Below are positions 47,093 to 58,234 of a DNA stretch of 64,000 bases, in pieces. Numbering within the stretch: the first letter of the stretch is position 1; each line of letters begins with the position of its first letter. Origin of the DNA: Gnetum montanum (taxonomy: Eukaryota > Streptophyta > Gnetopsida > Gnetales > Gnetaceae); assembly GCA_015680685.1 (NCBI GenBank), contig MNCI01005012.1:169801-233800 (forward strand), given 5' to 3'. The notes under the pieces are model-generated. The model saw nothing but the letters and a program-made list of their open reading frames with translations, did no database searches and had not been told where the DNA came from. Both the position numbers and the translations under genes were made by a program.

Positions 47093-47098
47093 TTTATT
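47093..47098 (-). promoter_or_regulatory. Possible polyadenylation signal of the antisense gene
   Basis: AATAAA on the minus strand, about 50 nt beyond the predicted stop (47149-47151). AT-rich context; F1 has a similar AATAA at about 40342. Confidence 0.4.
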
Positions 47099-47378
47099 AA
47101 ATCATCAATAAAATATATGGTTTAAGTTTTCATCCAAAATAAAAATTTTCAAAAATACAAAATTGCCCAACAACAGGGGTACATGTTGGGCAGGTTTAGC
47201 CAGTGGTGTTTGGTGGGGGGTTGGGGTTCTTCTTCTTCCTCTTCCTCTATTGATCCACTAGGGCTTGTGCTATCACCTAGAACCTACTTTAAGAAAAATA
47301 AAATAATAAATTAGCTGATAAATAAGTGACATGCAACATTATTGAAAAATAAATAAAGATAATTCAAACCAAACCAAC

Positions 47379-48161
47379 TTGAGAAGGACCCTCATCCATA
47401 TTAGGAGGCATCATAGCAAGGCTTGCCTCCAAGTGTCAGAGAATTTCCATCTTTGATAGCCATGTCCAATCCTCATCACCAAGGTCAATACCCACAAGGG
47501 TCTTTACTTTCTCCACAATTGTCCACGAGGGTGGCTCTGGAAAAAACCTAGCAGAAGTAACCTCTTCAAAAGACATGGCAATGTGTCTCTCTAGGATTCC
47601 ACTCATCGCTACACTACTAGAAAATAATTCATAAGCCTGTGTGATGCTAATTGCATCAAGGAACATGTCGTAGAAATGGTGCTCCATGGACTCATCTTTG
47701 TAGCTTTTAAGGTATGCCTCGCATTCTTTCTTGTAGTGGTGCTTATGATTCTTTTGAGTCTAGTCTTATTGGTACACTTTGGTGCTATAATCCTTTCAGT
47801 CCTAGTTCTTCCTAACTAGTAACTTCATTTGCAGTTGTTGCTCGATCACCTCACGAGTAGCCTCATTTTTGCCATAGATGGTTGACCAGCACCTAGCATA
47901 GTCAATCTTAGATGTTTTCCAGGTACCATCTTTGTTGTCATGAGTTGCTAGGAAGTCATAACAAGACTGTAGGTCCTCCAATTTTGCACTTTGGCTTGCC
48001 CCCCTTTCCTAGAGCTCATGCACCTATTTCCATAGGTGCTTGTTAGTGTGCCTACACTTCCATAATGCTCTCATAGATGAGAGCGTGCACTTACTTACCT
48101 TGTTATACACACAACAGGGCACTTGCTCCACTTTAGAAGGAAATTCGAGCACAACATCAAC
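47379..48161 (-). pseudogene. F2 antisense gene exon 9
   Basis: The longest 3' exon. Segments: VDVVLEFPSKVEQVPCC; RALWKCRHTNKHLWK; LEDLQSCYDFLATHDNKDG; DYARCWSTIYGKNEATREV; and an open 83-codon stretch at 47436-47687 with MFLDAISITQAYELFSSSV and GIDLGDEDWTWLSKMEILR. F1 keeps the end of this exon (40637-41080) with GxDLxxED..WL. No match to a family I know. Confidence 0.65.
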
Positions 48162-49091
48162 CTGGGACACCCTATTTGACTCCCACCAAAGCTAGGAACC
48201 TTTTGACATACAATATGCAAAACAACATTAGCTATGGACCAAGCAGTAAATCGATAGAACAAGTCAAGTACACATGGACATACCAATCTTAGGATTTGTT
48301 TGTTGTATATGGTCCATCATGTCCTCCACCAAGCCTTGCATGAAAACAAACTTATCAGATGCCTCCATCCATGGCTGCATGTGGAAGTTGGAGGTGGACA
48401 CTGGACCCTCAGCAAAAACATCGACAGTTGTGATATAACACATTTAGTAACCATCAGAAAACCAATAGCCAAGGGTATAAAAATTAAAAACACAAAAAAA
48501 AAAAGAAAAAAAAGATGGCAGTGCAAAGCTCCTACCCAACAAGCCCTCAAATGTAAGAGTAGGGGGATCACCCATCTACATGTCATCAAAGAAATTTTCA
48601 AACTCACCCCCTTCAAACAACAACAACCCTTCTTCCTCTAGTTGTAGTAGCACCTCTATGGATTTTTGCTCCTCTTCATTTGGTTCATGTCCCTCATTTT
48701 AGGGAGAGACATCATCCACTATGGGCTTTGCTACTATCGTAGGGGCTCTCTTGCCTACATCACATAAGTTAGGATTAGAATTTTCAATGATTTAGTATAG
48801 CATAGCATAGTATATCATAGTAGTATCCAATGATTCATACTCACCTGATTCCTAAGCATATATCATAAAACTCCAATCAAATTTTTTTGCCACTCTCCTC
48901 CACCTCACGTACAAGATCCTTTGTGGGGCATGATTTCTTAATCTTTGTCCTAGATGATCCCATTGCCTTAGCAATGAGTTCTACCCCTCTAGTCACATTC
49001 CTAATGTTGGCCAGTGGGGCCTCACCTACATTATCATGTGAGTGGTGAGGTCATCCCACGTTGCCTTTATTCATTACAAAAAACAACTTAC

Positions 49092-49896
49092 CAATTGCCT
49101 CTATGGGATCTTGTGACAGCATGGTAGTAAATAAGTGTTGGATCCATAGTCTAGAGATTTGCTTATAGTTCTACACCACCCACTGCCCATCATCACAAAC
49201 CACCAAGAACTTCATAAACCTTCATAGGCATGCTGCGAAGAATGCGAAGTACACATGTGATCTAGCTTGGAGGTTATGGCGCAATCTAATAATCTCGGCA
49301 CATAGGCCACTAGCAAGGTAAGAAGCCTAGTTATACCATGTGCCCTCCTCTATCACATCTCTCATCATCCAAGCTTGTTCCACCTCAAGAATTTCCCTTG
49401 GGAGAGTAGCTTTGGGAACATGTATGCATCAAAGACTAGATAGAGGTGGTGGACCATATGTATCCTCACTTCCTTGATTTGTATTCCTTTGCAAGACTTG
49501 GAAGTGTCTAGCCACTCCTCAATGTCCCCTCTATGGTCTAGGTCTTTGTTAATTTCTTTAGCAATCTATGGACCCTCAGAGAGAAGGCTGAAGAGGTTCA
49601 CAAAAAATTCATCTGTGATGTTAAAGGTCATCCACACGTCATGAGCCCGCGTGATGAAACGATCGATGCTCTCACTAAAGGAGTCGATGATGGCAATCAT
49701 CTTAGCCATTGGGATGCTTGGGCTAAGGTCCAAGAATAGATCCATTAGCCTAGCCTGTTGAAGCTTCTTAGTTATCTCCATTAGGCCTCATAGCATAACC
49801 AATGTTGTGAACTCTCAACATCATCATATTTCATGATGAGATTGGCCTCAATGTGGCCTATTGCATTCATTGTAACCTCTCTTAAAGCAACTACAT
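49092..49896 (-). pseudogene. F2 antisense gene exon 5
   Basis: 805 nt between TTGCAG and GTAAGT. Readable parts: VALREVTMNAIGHIEANL; ARLMDLFLDLSPSIPMAK; DSFSESIDRFITRAHDVW; MVHHLYLVFDAYMFPKATL; HVYFAFFAACL; SQDPIEAIG at the donor, which joins in frame to exon 6 (EAPLANIRNVTRG). Four to five stops and one frame change. Confidence 0.65.
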
Positions 49897-51734
49897 CTGC
49901 AATAGGTAAAAATAAAGTTAACAACATGAAAAAAGCAAAGCAGAAAATGTACAAAAAATGATACACTACTTATGTGCACAAATGCTATGTGAGATGGTGG
50001 TGGTGGGGCTAAAACCTCCTCTACACTTGGAACGTTAGTCATCCACTTTGCATCCAGTGAACCATAGGCTTGGCACCTCTCATAGGCTTTAGGAAATTGA
50101 TGAGGGTATTCTACTAGGTTGGATCCAATCTGTCCAATCATTTCTACACAAATGTTCTCAAAAGATGAGAATTCTTGGAGGATAGTGAAGGTCAAGTTCA
50201 AGGCCCCTTCCTCATCATGGAGGCCAAGCGTGTCAATAGTAAATCTAGCAATAGATGTGAGTAGTTAGCATCCTCATATGAGTCATAATTAAAATGGATA
50301 GTGCAAGAAATCATAAAAGGACTCATCCTCCAACACAATACACTATCCCAAGTGGATTCTAAAAAATGGTATGTATGCATCGAGCAACAAACAAGATGGT
50401 GTTCTTGTTATAGCATTGGAATTCTAGCATCTGCCAGATCCTATGCAAAGGCCTACGGTCCCTGGGGGCCCAGCCTGAACTTCCTACTCCATCATTGCTA
50501 GTGGGCTCATTGGATATAAATCTTAGGATGCCCTGATTTGCCCCAGGAAACAATGTTTCTGTAATGACATCGGTTGTTTCTATTGCTAACTCTAATTTCA
50601 TCATCACACTGAAGTGGCAGGGCAAAAATTCTAGGAACTCTCATGCTCCTAACCTGAACCATACCCTTGGTGATCCACACATGTTTTTGATGTAGGTACA
50701 TTTGGTAGGGGTTCACTCATGCAACATAAGATACCACCAACTCCACCATGACCAAGATGGGTTTCAATAGTACGCTAGAATCACAATAACAACAAGAGGA
50801 GTGTTAGCATTGGATGAATAAAGAAAACAAAAAAAGTGTATCAAAATTACACTTAGCACATTAGCAAAAACTCTTAGCTTCCCTTATAAGCCCTGTAGGA
50901 AAGGGACGTTGGTATACCCATCTGACGTGCCTAGTCTTCGATGAGGCATAATACTAACATCTCTATTTCATATTTACACTTAGCATTTTTTCTAACACTG
51001 AAAGTTTCAAAATTTTTCTAACTGATTGGTTACATTCCTTGCAAAGCATAACCTTTGAAAATTTTCAAAATGTTTTCTAACTATTCACTATGCTCCCCAC
51101 AGAGCATAACCCTTGTAAACCTACAAAAGTTTCTAACTATTGGGTATGCTCCTTGTTGAGCGTAACCCTTGAAAAAATCAAAAAAAAATTGAGCATACCC
51201 TTCAAATCAAAAATTGCAAAAAGAAAATTTTCTAACTCATAAAAGCATAACGATAGAGCATAGCATTGCAAAGTGTAAAAATCTAGGTGTGATAGCCATG
51301 ACCCTTACAGTTACCTTGCCCACTCCATTACACTCTAGCTCATGGCATTGTCTAAGAATAACCATTACACTCTATGTTTACATCTTCCAGCTGTCTCAAC
51401 GGTGGCCAAAACAAACAAACAAAATGTGTGTACAAAAACCATTTCAACCCTATTCCATGTCACATGTAGTACGCCAAAGCCCATATTCTACATCATGCAT
51501 GGTATGTATAAAACCCTTGTCTCATGATATGTGTGGTACGCAGAAAAAACCACATGCAAAAAACCAAGAAACCCACAAAATCCATCACGCTCACTCCCTC
51601 TTCCTAGTCATCATTGCCATGGTAGCCACAGTGGTTGTGGCGGTCCCTACCTAGGGTAGGCTACCTCTAAGACCCCAAAACCCTGAAGTAAAAAAGGAAA
51701 AGGAAATAATAACATGTAGAGTATAGCACCTTAC

Positions 51735-51853
51735 CTTGCCATTGATGTCTCCCTTTAGTCCTCTATGCATGCGCTAGGAAGATGCCTCAATGCACATTCG
51801 TCCTCATTAGCATTGGTGAGGTCAGGGTGTTGGTGTTTACTACAGCATGTCAT
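51735..51853 (-). pseudogene. F2 antisense gene exon 1 with start codon
   Basis: ATG at 51853, then MTCCSKHQHPDLTNANEDE, ALRHLPSAC, one TAA, and ...SMA before donor AG|GTAAGG. Its F3 counterpart (63155-63273) is also exactly 119 nt. Seventeen of 39 residues are identical and at least seven codons differ only synonymously. Joining to exon 2 keeps the frame of the GRDRHNHCGYHGN segment. Confidence 0.7.
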
Positions 51854-51988
51854 GGTTGGAGGTTGTCTATGCTCTTGCTTCCTTCACCTTCATTGCTACA
51901 CTCTAATTCCCTTCACCTTAGCCACACTACACTTAGTGACTGTTCATTTTAACTTTTGAAAATGACAAGTTCACTATGGAAAAAAATC

Positions 51989-51997
51989 CTATTTATA
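51989..51997 (-). promoter_or_regulatory. TATA box of the F2 antisense gene
   Basis: Minus-strand TATAAATAG, about 135 nt upstream of the exon 1 ATG. F3 has a TATATA box at the homologous place (63422-63428), with alignable sequence between TATA and ATG. Confidence 0.6.
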
Positions 51998-52519
51998 CTT
52001 TTCTAGGGTGCAGGTCACATCATCCCTTTAGGTACTGTCCCATATCCCATGCATAACATGGGATGAGCATAGCACCCAGAGTTAGAAAAATTTTCTAACT
52101 CTTCCAATGTTCTAGACTTAGAAATTTTTTTGCATTTTTTCTAATTGCCTAGTAAACACCTAGCCTAATTTTACATTTAAAGCCTTCCTAGCCTTTCCTA
52201 AACCAATGCATACCGCATAGTCCATGGCTCACTACGACCTTAAACTGGCAATCCTATGGCCAACCAAGGCCTCACAATTAGTTTACATACTTACCTAATC
52301 CCACAATTGCACAATTAGGAAAATTTTTTATAGCATTGTCTTCATTATCTTATGCATTTTACTTTATTAAGACAAGTTCCACTTGACATTTTTTTGGTTG
52401 TTTTGCAATACTCTTGGTAAGATTGAAACATGAATGCATATGAGCATCTTCATTTACCCTTGGTTTTGACTAGACCTTCTGGCAATTCTATGCAATGCAT
52501 AAACACTAAATTCCTATAA

Positions 52520-52850
52520 TTTGAGCCCATGACTTATGACACACACATATCATCCCTAAAGGCATCCCTAGATTGGACAAACCATCTAGTTATAGCTCTA
52601 GATCTAGAGGTAGCTAATGTAAATGAGGATCCCCTCATTGAAGTTCTTGTAGTAATTTGTAGAGGTAAGGTGAAGACACTAAAACTTAGTTCCTTGTGGG
52701 AGGCTCAACTCAAGCAAAGCATCACTAAAGTTCTCAACGATAATGTTAAGGCATTCACAATGTCCTATGAAGACATGCTAGGCTTGGATCCTCACATAAT
52801 ACAACATAACATTATTCTTGATCCTCATGTAAAGCCAATCAAATAGAAAG
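52520..52850 (+). pseudogene. pol: F2 pre-RT segment of the polymerase
   Basis: 52529-52846 is open for 105 codons. Its end, MSYEDMLGLDPHIIQHNI then HVKPIK, is the connector that precedes RT in Tat elements (family pattern SYxDMPGLDP..V.H.). It is the first polymerase coding after the 6.7-kb spacer. Confidence 0.75.
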
Positions 52851-53690
52851 CTCACAAGGTCAAGCTTAAAGTGGTGTTGATGATTGCGATGAAATCACCA
52901 AGCTCTACAAAGCTGGTTTCATCTAGGCAATTGACTATGTAGACTAGGTTTCCAACATTGTATTTGTTCCTAAGAAAAATGGAAGTATACGCATTTGCAT
53001 AGACATCCAAGACCTGAATAAGGTGACCATCAAAGATGATTTCCCATTGTCCAATATTGATCAACTCATCGATACTATGGCTGGCCATGCCTTGTTGTCT
53101 TCACGGACAGGTTCTTGAGGTACAACCAGATTTGGATCAACCTAGAGCACCAACTCAACACAACCTTCATGACCTCTTGGGGTACATTTTTCTACACAAT
53201 GATGCCTTTTAGACTAAAGAAGACAAGAGCAACCTACCAATGCACAATGACATATATCTTTAGCGATTATCTACTAGACTTGTTCAATGACTATGTCAAT
53301 GACATAGTAGTTAAGTCCAAGGTGGCTCATGACCACACAAATGACTAAGACCATGTCCTCAAATGTTTCCTTAGACATGACCCTAGGCTAAACCCCAAGA
53401 AGTGTGTCTTTAGCATCAAGACCAGTCACATGTTGGGCTTTGTAGTATCAGAAGCAAGCATACATGTAGATCCCAATAAGGTTAAGGCTATCACCAACTT
53501 AGCACTGCCAACAAACCTTAAGGAGCTACATGGGTTGCAAGGTAGATTCTAATTCATTCATAGGTTTATCGCAAGGTTGACCAATAAGTTGCAGAAAATG
53601 CAACATTTTCTCAAAAAAGAAGTTCACTTTGAGTGGATAGCTCAATTCCAAGAGGTATTTGACAATTTCAAAAAGGAGCCAGCTTAACTT
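52850..53690 (+). pseudogene. pol: F2 reverse transcriptase remnant
   Basis: In order: KVTIKDDFPLSNIDQLID, the QIWINLEHQLNTTF segment with FYTMMPFRLKKTRATYQ, LFNDYVNDIVVKSK (catalytic YVDD read as YVND, 53292-53303), LNPKKCVFSIKT and GFVVSEASIHVDPNK. Gly is replaced by Arg in PFGLKN. Stops at several places. Confidence 0.82.
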
Positions 53691-54000
53691 CTAATAATAT
53701 ACCCTCCACAAAAAGATAAGCCATTTTACATTTACCTTGCAACCTCAGACACATCCATCACTTCTCTACTTTGTCGAAAGTGAGACGATGGCTCAAAGGT
53801 CCCTATTTACTACCTAAGACATGCATTAATGGCTCACAAAGCAAAATATAATGATGTAGAGAAGAACTATCTCACCTTAGTCTTTGCACTTAAGAAGTGG
53901 AGACATTATCTTTTCCATAGCTAAGTTAATATCATCAACAAAAGCAACATACTTCAGGCTATTACTACAAACATCTATGAAAGTAGTTGAATTGCATAGT
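53690..54000 (+). pseudogene. pol: F2 first RNase H remnant
   Basis: KPFYIYLATSDTSITSLL, YYLRHALMAHKAKYNDVEKN and LTLVFALKKWRHYL follow RT as in Ty3 elements; first catalytic Asp position reads Ala (YLAT). Confidence 0.7.
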
Positions 54001-54164
54001 AAAAAGCAATAACCATGGAGTTTAACCTGCACTACATCACACAAGCATCCAAAAAAGGTCAAGCAATAGCTACACAAGTCATAGCTTTGCCAATACATGA
54101 TCAAGTGACAATAGATCTAGAATTTCTAGATGAGCATGGTAGTAGCATGAGCCAAGTGCCTACA

Positions 54165-54540
54165 AACTTTGAGGCAATTTTACACTTTGATGGTGCTTCA
54201 ACCTCACAAGGGGGTAGTGCTTCTGTAGTCATCACATTTCCCTCTGGGAAGATCTGACCCTTCACATATCACTTTGCATTTCCTTTCACCAACAATATAG
54301 TAGAGTATGAAGGTCTCCTTAGAGGTGTCTTAGCAGCCCATGATCTACGAATCCAAAACATAGCAATCTAAGGCAATTTGTAGCTTATTATCAACCAAAT
54401 TACAGAGGCTTACACTTGCAAAGAACAACATTTGTAGCCTTACTATGACTTGGCAAAACACCTACTCAAGCATTTTGCAACTGTAGATGTCCAACACATT
54501 CCTTGTAACGAGAATGTCATTGATGACGCATTAGCCTTAA
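54165..54540 (+). pseudogene. pol: F2 second (archaeal-like) RNase H remnant
   Basis: FEAILHFDGASTSQGGSASV, then FTNNIVEYEGLLRGVLAAHD, a LIINQI segment and HIPCNENVIDDALAL. A second RNase H carrying D..S...G and EYE motifs between RNase H and integrase is diagnostic of the Tat lineage, which includes Ogre. This is the main evidence for classifying F. Confidence 0.82.
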
Positions 54541-54819
54541 GTATAGTGCCTAACATGTTTTTTGCCTTACCCACTTCAATAATGGATTGCACCAAACCTA
54601 TTACTCAAACAAAAAGCATTGCATCCATAGCCACAACAAGCATAGCTCATGTCCAAGAATGGTATGATGATATTAAAATGTACCTCTAATAGGGTGAGCC
54701 TCTACTACACTTAACCACTGCTCAAAAAGATGTAGTGCGAAAATAGTCATGGTAGTATGTCCTTGTAGGTGATAGCACTTTATGTCACAAATCCTATGAT
54801 GGAATACTAATAACCTATG

Positions 54820-55900
54820 TTAGCTATAGTGAAGCACAAATGATTGTTGATCAAGTCCACGAGGGACTATGCAGAGGTCACATTGCACCCAGGGCAATGG
54901 CAGCAAAAATCAGACACTTGGGCTATTATTGGCCTTACATGAAGCATGATTACGTTTCCAAGGTTAGAATGTGTGATGTGTGTTAGCAACATGGTAATTT
55001 AATGCACATGACACCCACTAAACTACATACTACATAGATCACATGGTCGTTCCAATGTTGGGGGTTGGACATCATAGGACCTATCATGCCTAAGTCTTCT
55101 ATAGGACATAGCTTATCATAACTATGACTGAATACTTTACCAAGTGGGTTGAAGTCATTCTCCTTAGAAAGATGATGTCACAATAGGTTTGCAAATTAAT
55201 TCTAGACAATGTAGTGACTTGATTTGATCTACCCATAATTATAGTCATAGACAACATGCCAAAATTTAGTAGTGTAGAAACCAAAGCTTTCTATAAATAC
55301 CTTGGCATCAAACATTCCTTTTCATCACCATACTACCCATAGGAAAATGGACAAGTGGAGGCTACAAATAAAGTCATCGTCAACCTTTTGAAGAAGATTC
55401 TTAGCAGTAGCAAATGACAATGACATGAATAGTTGGTCTACACGTTATGGGCCTATCGTACAACATGTAGAACAACAATTGGTAAGACACCATATAGCCT
55501 TGTGTATGGATCTGAAGCAATGTTGCCTCTTGAATTGTGGGTCCCATGGCTTCGTATGATCCTCTCAAGCTTTGTTAATGAGGTTTAGAACAATGAGTTG
55601 AGAACCATAAACCTCGACTCTATAGAGGAGGAGTGTATGCAAACACTTGATCAAATCGAGTGATACTAAGAAAAGAAATGGCAAAGACATCACCATAATC
55701 AATATCAATGCTTAATCAAGAAAGGAGACCTAGTTTGCAAGGTCATTCACTAACCCATGGCCAAATTCTCAACTAATTAGGAAGGGCCTTTCTTGTTCAT
55801 AAAGGCCTATGAAAATGGAGCATTTAAGCTTGTTGATCTAGATGGCAATGAGTTTTCCAATCCAATCAACCATTCATACCTAAAGTTGTACTATGTCTAG
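54820..55900 (+). pseudogene. pol: F2 integrase remnant
   Basis: The zinc-binding H-H-C-C region is seen as HEGLCRGHIAPRAMAAKIRH and RMCDVC; the core as WGLDIIGPI (Asp, about 55065), VIDNMPKF (Asp, about 55250) and ENGQVEATNKVI (Glu, about 55340); the C-terminal part continues to about 55895 (PFLFIKAYENGAFKL in broken frame). Stops are dense in the core. Confidence 0.8.
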
Positions 55901-55939
55901 TATGCAGTGCCACATCAACGACAAAGCAAGGTAAGCAGA

Positions 55940-56260
55940 ACATCCACTACAACATTAAATTGGCACAAAACATCCACTATGAAGTTGAACTAGCACAGAA
56001 TGTCTGCTACAAGGTTAAACTAGCACAAAATGTCCTTGGGTTATGACATTAAATTAGCACCCATAACATGGTCTGCTATGACCTTAAACTGGCAATCCAC
56101 TATCCACTACAATGTTAAACTAGCACAATAGTCTATTAGGACCTTAAAATAGTACATCATGATCTGCCAAGACTTTAAACAGGATCCAAGGTCTATTAAA
56201 CTAGCACAACACATGGTCTACCAAAACCTAAAACTAGGTTCATAGTTTAGCACCCACATT
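55940..56260 (+). repeat. Short tandem units after F2 integrase
   Basis: Units such as CATCCACTACAAYRTTAAACTAGCACAA, about 28-45 bp apart, related to the CCTTAAACTGGCA core of the 75-bp array. Confidence 0.75.
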
Positions 56261-56332
56261 TCAACACACATAGTTCTACAAATAAGTGAGTGTGAATACT
56301 TCCAACCATTTGTTGCTTTCCCACATCTCTTA

Positions 56333-56350
56333 GGCAGGGTGGGGTGGGGT
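56333..56350 (+). other. Candidate polypurine tract of F2
   Basis: GGCAGGGTGGGGTGGGGT immediately before TTGTAG; the only strong G-rich tract between integrase and the U3 palindromes. Confidence 0.55.
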
Positions 56351-58234
56351 GTTGTAGTTCTAGAATGAAGTTTACATTGTCAAGAAAAAATAATCTAGAA
56401 CATTTGTAGTGTCACCATCCTTGGCATCTTGTTGATTCTCTGGATATGTCTTCGGGCATCTTGCTAACCTTCCAAGGCTATTGCCACCATTGCCAATCAT
56501 CTTGATCGGAGTTGTCACTACCAGCATCACTCGCTAGAGAACTAGTGGTACTATGGCCTAGCCACAACACTGCCATCCTCTAGCCCTCACCATGACCTAG
56601 GCTTGGAAGAGCATCTAGCACCATGAATCCCCACTATGCTGTTGGGCTCCTAGCTCTTGTCCTTGGTGAGGACTCCCAAGCACCTACATCACCTACACCT
56701 TCAGCCACTTGGGTGCTCACTTCTGGTGTGGTTGCTGGAGCTTTTGCAACCTACCATCATCAATTCATGCATTGGCCTTCCTACTTTGGACACTACATGC
56801 ACTTGCAACTAACACAACATGTGTGGCCCTTATAGTACCCTTGCAAATAGGATTTCACTCTCATCTTACATGGTATGGTTTTTTTTCTTATTTTCTCTAT
56901 GTTGCATTTGCATGGTAAAGCCTTAATGAAAATTGTTCGAAGATGCATTTCACTATAATGACAAGTCACCACACTACTCTAATGTGTCTACTTTGACTCG
57001 CCAAGCTACTCAAGAGTGCACATCCCTATTATCCCACAATAGCCTATTCACATTTACCCCTTTACCTCACATATCACTACATTTCCTACAAGTTTCTCCA
57101 ATGCACACGACACCCTTCTTTCATTCAATCACAAAACCCATAATGAATGTAACATAACTCCTCTCATGATGATCCTTTGTGGGCTAGTCAAAGCCTAAGT
57201 AGAGGTAACACAACTCATCTTGAGGAGGAAACACCTATCCTACAGATGCAACATGGTTACCTCTAAAAAAATCTTGTTAAGAAGCACATAGTCTGCCCAG
57301 CAACAAACATCTTTTGTTCTTAAGAAAAAAACAACAATAAAAAATAAGACAAGAAAATAAAATGGAACAAAGCAAGTGCCCAAGAAAAAAATAGTAAAGT
57401 TGCCATTTCGCAACTAGTCTAACCCTAGATTGACCATCTCACAAGCACTCCAATGAGAGATCAACATTTTAGGGGTAGGCCATCATTGTATGCTAACTCC
57501 CTCACAAACACTCCAAGGAGGGATCACGATTTGGCAACAAGCCATCATGATGCTACATTCTACAGCCACATGCACAATGAGCATCCTTCCCACTCGCTAT
57601 CCCTTGATCCATCCCCTTAACCTACTCCCTACCTTACTTTATTCCTTTAGCACTCTCAAGCATAGTGAGGTGTTGTCTAATCCATACTAACGAGTAGTGT
57701 TGGTGTCATGTTTCTTATGGTGTTTCATATTCTTTGTCGACATCTCTCGAGCCACTCCTCTAGATGTCAACAAATGAGACACCACCAATGTTGAGCTTTA
57801 GCACTTCATCTGCTATGCTTCCCAGTGTATACAGTGTAGCATGCATCAAGGCTTATTTTTCTAGATTTTCTAAGTGTCAATAACAGCTACATGAAAATTT
57901 TTTGAAGTGTCCTACTATGCTCTCACTTTGCCTGCTATGCTCCCCAACATAGCCAACGTAGCACACACTTCCATGGCTAGTTTTCCCAAGTGCTAAGTTA
58001 GAAGTTATTGGGATTTCTTGGGATGGATGAAATAGTTTGGAAAATTTTCTATCTCTTGGATTACAATGCTCTACTACACTCCCCAATGTAGCCAATGTAG
58101 CACACACTTCCATAGCTAGTTTGCCCAAGTGCCAAGTCAAAATTTGTCAGGATTACTTGGGATAGAAAAAATAGTTCAGCAAATTTTCTATCTTTTGGGT
58201 TGCTACACTCTACTCTGCTCCCCAACATAGCTAG

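Larger units (their letters stand above)
47149..51853 (-). pseudogene. F2 antisense multi-exon gene of unknown function
   Basis: Read on the minus strand. Exons with visible splice signals: 1, 51853-51735 (donor GTAAGG); 2, from 51682 (acceptor TTCAG); a conserved segment at about 50965-50885; 4, from 50774 (acceptor TCTAG) to about 49985; 5, 49896-49092 (TTGCAG...GTAAGT); 6, 49025-48845 (TGTAG...GTGAGT); 7, 48754-48536; 8, 48407-48284 (donor GTATGT); 9, 48161-47379; 10, 47283-47149 with a stop. Introns are 52-128 nt. Junctions 1-2, 5-6 and 9-10 keep phase; others need indels. The protein is largely helical and charged, with an acidic EEEEEEEPQPP tail. About a dozen in-frame stops make this copy a pseudogene. 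I recognise no domain. It sits between protease and RT of the element. Confidence 0.7.

Noticed and set aside
56623-57157. Open frames in the F2-F3 LTR
   Set aside because: No motif, no matching sequence in other F copies and a position inside U3.
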